DNA of 64,000 nt from CAIJMU01 sp035530275. GTDB taxonomy: Bacteria; Spirochaetota; Spirochaetia; Treponematales; Rectinemataceae. Shown here piece by piece: positions 49,114 to 56,566 of the stretch. The position numbers and the translations under genes were made by a program. The notes under the pieces were generated by a model. The model did not search any database. It saw only the letters and a program-made list of their open reading frames with translations, and was not told the DNA's origin. Location of the stretch: assembly GCA_035530275.1 (NCBI GenBank), contig DATKVC010000018.1, positions 97,573-161,572 of the forward strand, given 5' to 3'. Numbering within the stretch: position 1 is the first letter of the stretch; each line of letters starts with the position of its first letter.

Positions 49114-49142
49114 ATTATACATCGAACAATATAGTTTTTCAA
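49114..49142 (-). promoter_or_regulatory. Near-consensus promoter of the PadR operon
   Basis: Minus strand TTGAAA (49142-49137), a 17-base spacer and TATAAT (49119-49114). The transcript would start near 49107 with a 13-base leader holding GAAGGAAAG. This is the strongest sigma-70 promoter in the window. Confidence 0.8.
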
Positions 49143-49150
49143 GCTATATT
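49128..49150. promoter_or_regulatory. 7-bp dyad over the PadR-operon -35 box, candidate operator
   Basis: AATATAG (49128-49134) and CTATATT (49144-49150) are perfect complements with a 9-base spacer. They bracket the -35 box, a suitable place for autorepression by PadR. PadR operators vary, so the assignment is by position only. Confidence 0.45.
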
Positions 49151-49323
49151 AGATTAAAAGATAACTTCTGTGTTCTGAACCTGGGAGTGGGACCGCCAAT
49201 GCCGGATCGTCCCTGACTCTCGATTCGTCCGCGCCTCGGCCCCCTGGAATCGTCGGCCTATCCGGGGTGCTTTTCCCAAGCCGGGCCGGGCTTGCAGGGG
49301 AACTCGTGAAAAAATCAGCTGCA

Positions 49324-49352
49324 TGGACAGGGCGATAGGGAGGCGCTAGGGT
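49324..49352 (+). promoter_or_regulatory. Candidate promoter of the esterase/SDR/FAD operon
   Basis: TGGACA (49324-49329), a 17-base spacer and TAGGGT (49347-49352) would start a transcript near 49359, about 70 bases before the ATG at 49429. Confidence 0.4.
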
Positions 49353-49428
49353 GGAAGCGGCCCTTTTCGACGCGATGCTGGTCGGGCGCCCGAGCCTCCT
49401 CGAGGCGAGGCGGAGCTGGAGGTAGGCC

Positions 49429-50313
49429 ATGGCTTTTGCCGCTCGAATGATGATGAGAGTCTTGCGGCTGATCGACGCAAAGGCCTCCTTTTCCCGGCAG
49501 CTGCGCAATCCCTCGAGAAGGCCCTTCACGATGAAGGGATGGCCCGGCAATCCAGCCCTCCGCGCGACGAGGGAGAAGATCGAAGGCTTTGATGTCCTGA
49601 GCCTCGCCCCCCTAGGCCCCTGGACCAGGCGCGTCGTTTTCTATCACGGGGGAGCCTATGTCCTCGGCCCGACCTTCCTCCATCGCCTCGCCATCGAAAG
49701 CCTGGTGAGACAAGGATTGGCCATTAGCCTCGTGGACTATCCCAAGGCTCCCGAATTCGACTGCGCGACCACTCGTCGCGTGGCTCTCCGGGCCTACGAG
49801 GAAATCGCCCTGGCCGATCCCGGCGTCGAGCTCGCCCTCCTCGGCGACTCCGCCGGAGGGGGCCTCGCCCTCGCGACCCTCCAGGCCCTCCACGACAAGG
49901 CCAGCGCGCCGATGCCGCGCGCGACTGTCCTTCTTTCCCCTTGGGTAGATCTTTCGATGGCCAACCCCCTCATGGCCGATTTCGAGCTGCGCGATCCAAT
50001 CCTGTCCCTCGAGGGCCTTCGCTTCGCCGCGGAGCTCTACGCCGCCGGAACGCAGCTCCGCGACCCCGGCCTCTCCCCCCTCTTCGGCAAACTGGAGTCC
50101 CTCGGCGACATAGCCCTCTATTTCGGCACGGAGGAGCTCCTCTTCCCCGACTGCGCCATCCTCGCCCGGCGCCTTTCCGAGTCGGCGGGGAATCGCCTCG
50201 AGGTCCATATCGGCGAAGGCATGATGCACGACTGGCCCCTCATTCCCTTCGCCGAGGGAAGGAAGGCTCTCGGCGATATCGGTGCATTCCTCGCTTCGGG
50301 CGTCCACGGCTGA
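49429..50313 (+). CDS. Alpha/beta hydrolase of the hormone-sensitive lipase family
   Basis: This 294-residue esterase has the oxyanion motif FYHGGAYVLG (HGG) at about residue 70 and the nucleophile elbow GDSAGGG at about residue 139. The probable acid Asp is near GTEELLFPDCAIL and the catalytic His is in MMHDWPLIPF. These are the marks of HSL/type IV carboxylesterases, which act on short acyl esters. The ATG at 49429 has GGAGG 6 bases upstream. It heads a plus-strand run of four genes that all look lipid- or isoprenoid-related. Confidence 0.87.
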   Translation: MAFAARMMMRVLRLIDAKASFSRQLRNPSRRPFTMKGWPGNPALRATREKIEGFDVLSLAPLGPWTRRVVFYHGGAYVLGPTFLHRLAIESLVRQGLAISLVDYPKAPEFDCATTRRVALRAYEEIALADPGVELALLGDSAGGGLALATLQALHDKASAPMPRATVLLSPWVDLSMANPLMADFELRDPILSLEGLRFAAELYAAGTQLRDPGLSPLFGKLESLGDIALYFGTEELLFPDCAILARRLSESAGNRLEVHIGEGMMHDWPLIPFAEGRKALGDIGAFLASGVHG

Positions 50314-50367
50314 ATTCGCCCGGTCCCTTGCGGGCTAAGGGGACTTGCCATTATCAATAGTAAGAAT

Positions 50368-50820
50368 ATGAATGAAGTAAATTCCCTAACCGTTATGTCG
50401 ACCGATCAGATCCGCGAACTCTGGTCGAAGACCTACGACCGGGAGGGGAAGCCTGATTGGTCCCACATTTTCCCCTATTACCGCGAAGACCTCCTCTTCA
50501 AGGACAGCATCCAGGAGATCCGTGGCATCGAGGCCTTCAAGGCTCTCTGCCGGCGCCTCGCTGGGCGCTGCAGCCATCTCGACATGGTCATTCCCGCGAT
50601 CGTCAAAGAGGGCGGGATCATCTTCATGCAGTGGGAAATGACGATGAGCTTCGAAAAGTATCCGAGCTCGACGATCTATGGGGCGACGCGGCTCCTCCTC
50701 CACGAGGATGGGAGGATCATCGATCAACGCGATTACTACGACCTCTGGGGGGATATCTTCGACAACATACCCTGGTTCGCCAAACCCTATCGGCGCTTCA
50801 TGGCGAAGAAGTTCGGATGA
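50368..50820 (+). CDS. SnoaL-like/NTF2-fold protein
   Basis: This 150-residue protein fits the NTF2/SnoaL fold: an N-terminal helix (TDQIRELWSKTYDREGKPDWSHIFPYYREDLLFKD), then a curved sheet with MQWEMTMSFEKYPSSTIYGATRLLLHEDGRIIDQRDYYD. Such domains bind small hydrophobic ligands or isomerise polyketides and steroids. The first ATG is at 50368; a second at 50395 gives an equally good N-terminus. Its leader is strikingly AT-rich (50347-50394). The stop overlaps the SDR start in ATGA. Confidence 0.75.
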   Translation: MNEVNSLTVMSTDQIRELWSKTYDREGKPDWSHIFPYYREDLLFKDSIQEIRGIEAFKALCRRLAGRCSHLDMVIPAIVKEGGIIFMQWEMTMSFEKYPSSTIYGATRLLLHEDGRIIDQRDYYDLWGDIFDNIPWFAKPYRRFMAKKFG

Positions 50821-51764
50821 GCCTCCGCGATACCCTCCGCTATCTCCGCGAATACCGTCTGGAGGACATCCGACAAATGCTCGAGAACGGTCGGGCCGAG
50901 CAGGCGCGCGACGACTCGACGATGGCCGGTAAGGTCTGCCTGGTCACGGGCGCGACCTCCGGAGTGGGCCTGGCGGCGGCCCAAGCTTTCGCCGAGGCCG
51001 GAGCCACCCTGATCCTGGTGAACCGAGATCGCAGGCGCTCCGAAGCCCTCTGCGATGAGCTTCGCCGCGACCATGGGATCGAGTGCTCGTATTATCTCGC
51101 CGACTTCGCCAGGCTCGACCAGCTGCGCGAACTGGTCGCCCGCCTCGCTGGGGAACTGCCTCGTCTCGACGTCCTCGTCAACAACGCGGGCATGCACTCG
51201 ACGCGCTTGACGCGCACGGCCGAGGGGCGCGAGACGGTCTTCTGCGTGAACCACCTCGCGTCCTTCATAATTACCCATGAACTCCTCGAGCTGCTGAGGC
51301 GCTCGGCTCCTTCGCGCATCGTGCAGGTGAATTCCCAGGGCCACCGCTTCGGCGGCCTCGATCCTGAGGATCTGGACTGGCAGAAGCGGCACTACACGGG
51401 ACTTCGCGGCTACGGAGCCTCCAAGACGGCCCAGCTCCTCACGGTCTGGGAATTCGACCTGCTCCTTCGCGGCAGCGGGGTCACGATCAACGCGATGCAC
51501 CCAGGTGCCGTCCTGAGCGGAATCGGGCGGAACAACGGTGCCCTCTATCGCTGGCACAAGCGGAACTTCACGGATAGGGGGCTGGCCGATCCCGCGGTCG
51601 CGGGCTCAGCGATCCGCTGGCTTGCCTCCTCGCCCGACTTGGAGGGAATCAGCGGGCGATATTTCAACCTGACGCGGGAGGAAAGACCCGCCCCGCAGGC
51701 GCTGGACAGGGGACTCGGCAAGCGAATTTGGGAGGCGAGCATGCGACTGGGAGGCTTGACGTGA
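50817..51764 (+). CDS. Short-chain dehydrogenase/reductase (SDR), retinol dehydrogenase-like
   Basis: This 315-residue SDR has about 38 extra N-terminal residues before the cofactor motif TGATSGVGLAAAQAF. Arg after strand two (LVNRDRRRSEAL) favours NADP(H). NNAGMHSTRLTRTAEGRETVFCVNHLASFIITHELLELL and the active-site YGASK follow the retinol dehydrogenase 11/12-like pattern. It is coupled by overlap to both neighbours (ATGA upstream, GTGA downstream), implying balanced synthesis with the SnoaL-like protein and the FAD oxidoreductase. Confidence 0.88.
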   Translation: MSLRDTLRYLREYRLEDIRQMLENGRAEQARDDSTMAGKVCLVTGATSGVGLAAAQAFAEAGATLILVNRDRRRSEALCDELRRDHGIECSYYLADFARLDQLRELVARLAGELPRLDVLVNNAGMHSTRLTRTAEGRETVFCVNHLASFIITHELLELLRRSAPSRIVQVNSQGHRFGGLDPEDLDWQKRHYTGLRGYGASKTAQLLTVWEFDLLLRGSGVTINAMHPGAVLSGIGRNNGALYRWHKRNFTDRGLADPAVAGSAIRWLASSPDLEGISGRYFNLTREERPAPQALDRGLGKRIWEASMRLGGLT

Positions 51765-53416
51765 AGGACACCGAGACTCGAAACCCGGAATCGCCGGTGG
51801 ATCTCCTCGTGGTGGGAGGGGGAATCGCGGGACTGAGCGCCGCGGCCTTCGCCGCCAAGGCGGGGCTCTCGGTCAGGCTCCTGGAAAAGCAGGAGCGGCT
51901 CGGCGGCCTGGTGAATTCCTTCGAAAGAGAAGGCTTCACCTGGGACGGCGGGCTTCGCGGCATCGAGGACTCGGGGATACTGCTGCCCATGCTCGCGTCC
52001 CTCGGCATTGAACTGCCCCTCGTCCGCGGGCTGGTGTCCATCGGCGTGGAGAACCGTTTCGTGCCCGTGGAGAGCGCCGAAAATCTGGCCGACTACGAAG
52101 CCCTCTTGATCGGGCTCTATCCGGGTCATGAGAAGGATGTGCGGGCCATCGTCGCCGACATACGGAAGGTTATGCGACACATGGAGGTCCTATATGGGGT
52201 CGAGAATCCCGCCTTCAAGGACCTTCTCCACGATCGCGAGTACCTCTTCAAAACCCTCCTCCCCTGGCTGTGGCGCTTCCTCTTCACGATAGGCGCCATC
52301 AATCGCATGCAGGAGCCCGTCGAGCGGCATCTTGCGCGATTCACCTCGCACCGGCCGCTCATCGACATCATCGCCCAGCATTTTTTCCGCCGAACCCCCG
52401 CCTTCTTCGCGATGAGCTATTTCAGCCTTTATCTCGATTACCGCTACCCCTTGGGCGGAACCGGAGCCTTGGTCCGGGCCATGACGGATTATTGTTCGGG
52501 CGCGGGCACGGAGTTCCTCCTCTCCACCTCGGCTCGCGCGGTCGATCCGAGCGCCCATCGCCTGGTCGATTCCACCGGCCGCGAGCACCGCTATCGCTCC
52601 CTCATCTGGGCCGCCGATCTCAAGACCCTCTATCGATCGGTCGACGACGAGATTCTGCCCGAAGGGGGCTGGGGCCGCCGCACGCGGGAACGCCGCGCCT
52701 TCCTCGAGCCCATGCCCGGCGGAGACAGCGTCTTCAGCCTCTACCTGGCCACGAGCCGCCCGCCGGCCTATTTCGCGGCCATCTCGAACGGTCACCTTTT
52801 CTACAGCCCCAGCAAAGAGGGCATAGGCGCCTCGCTCCTGCCCGACCTGGACGCCCTCCTCTCCGAGGCCCATGCCTTTACGGACGAGCGGCTGAAGCCC
52901 GCGGTGCTGACCTGGCTCGACCGCTACCTGAGCAAGACGACCTACGAGATCTCGATCCCCGTCCTCAAGGATCCCGCTCTGGCGCCGCCGGGAAAGACGG
53001 GACTTATCGTCAGCGTTCTTTTCGATTTCCGGCTCACCGAGTTGGCTCGAGAACGGGGCTGGTACGAGGAGCTCAAAAGCGAGATCGAGGTTCGCATGAT
53101 CGCCGCCCTTTCGACGAACGCGTATCCGGGACTGGACGCGAGCATCCTGCATCGCTTTTCCATTTCGCCCTCCTCCCTCGCGCGCTACACGGGCGGGGCG
53201 GACGGGGCGATAACCGGCTGGGCCTTCGGCGAAGGCCCTCGACCCGCGCCGCACAAGATGCAGGAAGTGGGACGCTCGATCCTCACGACGATGCCCGAGA
53301 TTTTCCAGGCAGGACAGTGGACCTACAGCCCGGCGGGATTGCCGATCTCCATCCTGACGGGCAAGCTGGCGGCGGACGCGGCGGTAAAGCTCGCCTCCCG
53401 CCGACGAGCGAAATAG
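51761..53416 (+). CDS. Phytoene desaturase/retinol saturase-like FAD oxidoreductase
   Basis: This 551-residue flavoprotein has the N-terminal dinucleotide-binding motif VVGGGIAGLSAAAFAAKAGLSVRLLEKQERLGG and the desaturase-type follow-on FEREGFTWDGGLRGI. The long central region includes YPLGGTGALVRAMTDYCSGAGTEFLLSTSARAV, typical of CrtI/CrtISO/retinol saturase relatives. The C-terminal FAD contact is QWTYSPAGLPISILTGKLAADAAVKLA. The GTG start at 51761 has GGGAGG 6 bases upstream and overlaps the SDR stop. It probably acts on a polyunsaturated or isoprenoid lipid; no carotenoid synthesis genes are nearby to confirm this. Confidence 0.85.
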   Translation: MKDTETRNPESPVDLLVVGGGIAGLSAAAFAAKAGLSVRLLEKQERLGGLVNSFEREGFTWDGGLRGIEDSGILLPMLASLGIELPLVRGLVSIGVENRFVPVESAENLADYEALLIGLYPGHEKDVRAIVADIRKVMRHMEVLYGVENPAFKDLLHDREYLFKTLLPWLWRFLFTIGAINRMQEPVERHLARFTSHRPLIDIIAQHFFRRTPAFFAMSYFSLYLDYRYPLGGTGALVRAMTDYCSGAGTEFLLSTSARAVDPSAHRLVDSTGREHRYRSLIWAADLKTLYRSVDDEILPEGGWGRRTRERRAFLEPMPGGDSVFSLYLATSRPPAYFAAISNGHLFYSPSKEGIGASLLPDLDALLSEAHAFTDERLKPAVLTWLDRYLSKTTYEISIPVLKDPALAPPGKTGLIVSVLFDFRLTELARERGWYEELKSEIEVRMIAALSTNAYPGLDASILHRFSISPSSLARYTGGADGAITGWAFGEGPRPAPHKMQEVGRSILTTMPEIFQAGQWTYSPAGLPISILTGKLAADAAVKLASRRRAK

Positions 53417-53448
53417 GGCCATTGATTTCGCCGCCTGCGGATCGAGCC

Positions 53449-54747
53449 TCAATCCTCCAATTCGCGCAGCTCCTTCAAGCCGGCGATCCACAGGGCGAGG
53501 GCGAGAACCGCCAGGGCCGATGCCGCGAAGATGAGCCGGAGCGGCAGACGCTGCACCAGGGCGCCGCCGACGAGATAGCCGAAGGGAACGCTCAGCGAGA
53601 CGAGGGATGAGAAGAATCCCCAGAATCGCCCTCGGTATTCATCCGCGGTGCGCCTTTGGAGAATGAGATTTATCGGCACGTTGAAGAAGGTCACGGCAAG
53701 ACCTATGGCGAAACTGAGCCCGGAGACAAGCCAGGTAATGCCCCAGGTGTCGAGCCCCCTTCCGAGGGGACCAAGGACCGACGCGATAAAGACCGCCCAG
53801 CTGGCGCCGAGGACGAAGAGCCCGCGCAGTATCGCCGATCTCAGCCTGAGCCTTCCGATGACGCGGGGGACGATCAGCGAGGCGGTCATCATGCCGACGA
53901 ATATGGAGCCTGTCGCAAAGGCGAGTTGATACGAGGCCGCCTTCAGGATCGCGTTGAAAAAATAGGGAATGTACACGAAGCCCATCGGCATGATGAGGGC
54001 GTTGTAGATCGCGTAGAGGACGCAGAACGAGAATATCAGCCTGTCGCTCCGTACGTAATGGTAGCCTTCCCGCATTTCGCGCCCGAGGATGCCGATCCGC
54101 GAACGAAGGGACGGGCCTAGCGGCAATCGCGACCCATCCAGGGATTTGAGGCGCGCCGCGACCCTCACCCGAGCCTCGAGGCCGGCCGAGACGAGGAAGG
54201 ACAGGGCGTTTATCAGGAAGATGGCCGAGACACCGGCCCAGGAAAAGACGATTCCCCCGGCGAGCATGCCGGCTATCGCCGTGAAGGACCAACTGAACTG
54301 AACCAGCGAAAGAGCCTTCGGTAAGCCCTTGTCGTCGACGATATTCGGAATGATGGCGCTGGAAGCCGGGCCGAAGACCGCGGCGCAGGTCGACAAGGCG
54401 ACGGCGCCGACGTAGAGCATCCATATCTGCAATACATCGAATTGATAGAGGATCGCGAGAGCGATCACGATGAGAGCCCTCGCCAGGTCCATCGCCACGA
54501 GGATCGACTTTCGACTCGTCCTATCGGCGATCGCTCCGCCGAGGGGCGAAAGCAGCGCGAGGACGAGGGAGTCGACGACGAGGAACAGGGCCATCTGGAG
54601 CCCCGAATGCGTCCTCGCGAGGATGAACCACGATAGGGCGAAGGCATAGACCTGATCGCCCAGCTGCGAGACGAGCTTGCCCGAGAAGAGGAGCATGAAA
54701 TCGCGATTCGCGAGGAGGCCGGATCGCCCGCCGATTTTCGGTATCAT
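53449..54747 (-). CDS. MFS transporter (MFS_3/EntS-like exporter)
   Basis: This 432-residue, twelve-helix membrane protein begins LLANRDFMLLFSGKLVSQLGDQVYAFALSWFIL, the typical start of MFS_3 exporters. The helix 2-3 loop is GGAIADRTSRKSILVAMDLARA. The ATG at 54747 has AGGAAG 5 bases upstream. It converges on the FAD oxidoreductase gene with a 32-base gap, so it could export the product of that cluster, but it is transcribed separately. Confidence 0.88.
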   Translation of the reverse strand: MIPKIGGRSGLLANRDFMLLFSGKLVSQLGDQVYAFALSWFILARTHSGLQMALFLVVDSLVLALLSPLGGAIADRTSRKSILVAMDLARALIVIALAILYQFDVLQIWMLYVGAVALSTCAAVFGPASSAIIPNIVDDKGLPKALSLVQFSWSFTAIAGMLAGGIVFSWAGVSAIFLINALSFLVSAGLEARVRVAARLKSLDGSRLPLGPSLRSRIGILGREMREGYHYVRSDRLIFSFCVLYAIYNALIMPMGFVYIPYFFNAILKAASYQLAFATGSIFVGMMTASLIVPRVIGRLRLRSAILRGLFVLGASWAVFIASVLGPLGRGLDTWGITWLVSGLSFAIGLAVTFFNVPINLILQRRTADEYRGRFWGFFSSLVSLSVPFGYLVGGALVQRLPLRLIFAASALAVLALALWIAGLKELRELED

Positions 54748-54766
54748 TGGAGCTTCCTGACATGAT

Positions 54767-54971
54767 GCTACAAACCCCTTCGATTGTAGCGCGACACGCG
54801 AGGCGTGTCGCGAAATAGAGGCAGGGCTTTGTGTAGCGGCTCCCAGCTTGACGAATCGCCGGTTGCGATTCGTCAAGCTGGCTAATGCGCATGTTGCACA
54901 ACTTTCGCGAGCCGCTATAAGTCCAGGACGCCGTTCAGGCAATGCCTAGCCCAATCGCAAGTCTTGATTGG
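54767..54971. repeat. Cluster of four inverted repeats in a divergent intergenic region
   Basis: Between the MFS gene and the receiver-PAS gene lie four dyads. GCTACAA pairs with TTGTAGC (54767-54790). A 10-bp stem with GAG loop is at 54790-54812. A perfect 17-bp stem with loop CGGTT is at 54843-54881, itself nested in a 9-bp outer stem (54834-54842 with 54909-54917). CCAATC pairs with GATTGG (54951-54971). No T-runs follow. It looks like a palindromic repeat unit (REP/MITE-like) or a structured RNA. Confidence 0.75.
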
Positions 54972-54983
54972 CGATCTGGAACC

Positions 54984-55012
54984 TTGCGCCAGCCGGAATG
55001 GCGCGCTAGGAT
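54984..55012 (+). promoter_or_regulatory. Candidate promoter of the receiver-PocR-PAS gene
   Basis: TTGCGC (54984-54989), a 17-base spacer and TAGGAT (55007-55012). The transcript would start near 55019 and leave about 60 bases before the ATG at 55079. Confidence 0.5.
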
Positions 55013-55078
55013 CGATGATATCAAATGCTCGATGAGAGCCAATTTAGCAATGGATTTGCGCGACGGCGCGGAGTAGAC

Positions 55079-56566
55079 ATGGACGTCCCGGACGACAAAA
55101 CGATCCTTCTCGTCGAAGACGAGATCCTCATCGCCTTGATGGAAAAGCGCCAATTGGAGCAGGAAGGCTATCGAGTCGTCCACGTCACGAGCGGCGAAAT
55201 GGCCATCGACACGGTTCGAGGCGGCAAGGAGGCCGTCGACATCGTCCTGATGGACATCAACCTCGGCCCGGGCATGGACGGCACCGAGGCGGCCGAGGAA
55301 ATCCTCAAGACGCACGACCTGCCCCTGGTCTTCCTCTCCTCACACACCGAAAGGGAAGTGGTGAGGAAGACTGAACAAATAACCAATTATGGCTATATCG
55401 TCAAGAATTCCGGCATCACGGTCCTCGACGCCTCCATCAAAATGGCCTTCAAGCTGTTCGCGGCGCAAAAGAGCATCCAGGCTCAGCGCATGGATATCGA
55501 GGCGGCCTACGAAGAGATGCAGGTGGCGAACGAGGAGCTGATCGCCTCCGAACATCGACTCATCCAGAGCGAGTCCTCCGTAAGGAACAGGCTCAAGGCC
55601 ATCATGGAGCCCGACGGGGATCTCGGACATCTCGAGCTCACCGACATCATCGACACCGAGGTTCTCCAGTCCCTTCTCGAGGACTTCCACAAACTCACCG
55701 GCATTCTCGGAGCCATTCTCGACGTGTCGGGAAAGGTCCTGGTCGCCGTCGGCTGGCAGGACATCTGCACCAAGTTCCACCGCTGCAATTCCGACTCCCT
55801 CAAGAATTGCCTCGAAAGCGACACCATCCTCACCAAAGGGGTGTCGCCCAAGACGTTCAGGACCTACCGCTGCAAGAACAACATGTGGGACATGGTCACG
55901 CCCCTCATGATCGGCGACAGGCATGTCGGCAATGTCTTCATCGGCCAGTTCCTCTACGATGACGAAAAGCCGGACATCGAATTGTTCAAAGCCCAGGCCA
56001 AGCGCTATGGCTTCGAGGAAGACGCCTATCTCGCAGCCCTCGACCGCGTGCCCCGTTTCAGCAAGGAAACGACGGACGCGGGCATGCATTTCTACGCTAG
56101 GCTCTCCGAGATCATCTCCACCATGAGCTATGCGTCAATCCAGCAATCCAAGCTTCTCGCGGAGCGCGAGCGGACCCAGGCGGCCCTTCTCGAAACCAAG
56201 GAGCGCCTTCGCCACGCGACGGAAACGGCGGGCATCGCCGTATGGGAATACGACTTTTCGTCGAATAGCATGACCCGTTCCGACAATCACGATGCCCTCT
56301 ACGGACTGGCCCCGCAGCCGCATTGGGACATCGGCACCTTCCTCGCCGCGACCCACCCCGAGGATCGAGAAATATCCAACCAATACATCCAATATTCCGT
56401 CACCCCAGGCGGCCCCGACCGCTATGAATTCGACTTCCGGGTCGTCTTCCCCGATTCCTCCATTCGCTGGCTCAACGTGAAGGGCCAGGTCATCCATCGC
56501 GATGCCGATGGACGGGGCGTAATCGTGCGCGGCTGCCTCATCGACATCACCGAGTGGAAGGCCTGA
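55079..56566 (+). CDS. Receiver-PocR-PAS protein without an output domain
   Basis: This 495-residue protein has a CheY-type receiver (1-125) with acidic residues E13-D14, phosphoacceptor D59 (IVLMDINLG) and Lys at about 109 (YIVKNS). A coiled-coil linker and a PocR sensor domain follow (about 200-345; LLEDFHKLTGILGAILDVSGKVLVAVGWQDICTKFHR and the Cys-containing NCLESDT, YRCKNNMWDMVTPL). A PAS/PAC domain (about 375-495) ends IDITEWKA. In comparable proteins a kinase, GGDEF or HTH follows the PAC motif; here the gene stops and overlaps jetD by 20 bases. The ATG at 55079 has GGAG 5 bases upstream; an ATG at 55025 is an alternative. Confidence 0.82.
   Translation: MDVPDDKTILLVEDEILIALMEKRQLEQEGYRVVHVTSGEMAIDTVRGGKEAVDIVLMDINLGPGMDGTEAAEEILKTHDLPLVFLSSHTEREVVRKTEQITNYGYIVKNSGITVLDASIKMAFKLFAAQKSIQAQRMDIEAAYEEMQVANEELIASEHRLIQSESSVRNRLKAIMEPDGDLGHLELTDIIDTEVLQSLLEDFHKLTGILGAILDVSGKVLVAVGWQDICTKFHRCNSDSLKNCLESDTILTKGVSPKTFRTYRCKNNMWDMVTPLMIGDRHVGNVFIGQFLYDDEKPDIELFKAQAKRYGFEEDAYLAALDRVPRFSKETTDAGMHFYARLSEIISTMSYASIQQSKLLAERERTQAALLETKERLRHATETAGIAVWEYDFSSNSMTRSDNHDALYGLAPQPHWDIGTFLAATHPEDREISNQYIQYSVTPGGPDRYEFDFRVVFPDSSIRWLNVKGQVIHRDADGRGVIVRGCLIDITEWKA

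Larger units (their letters stand above)
49095..49428. other. Divergent regulatory region between the PadR operon and the esterase operon
   Basis: This is 334 bases without a supported gene. The left 60 bases are markedly AT-rich and hold the PadR promoter (49114-49142), a 7-bp dyad (49128-49150) and two CAATAT direct repeats (49110-49115, 49127-49132). The right part holds a plus-strand promoter candidate (49324-49352). Open frames that cross it lack gene-like features. Confidence 0.7.
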
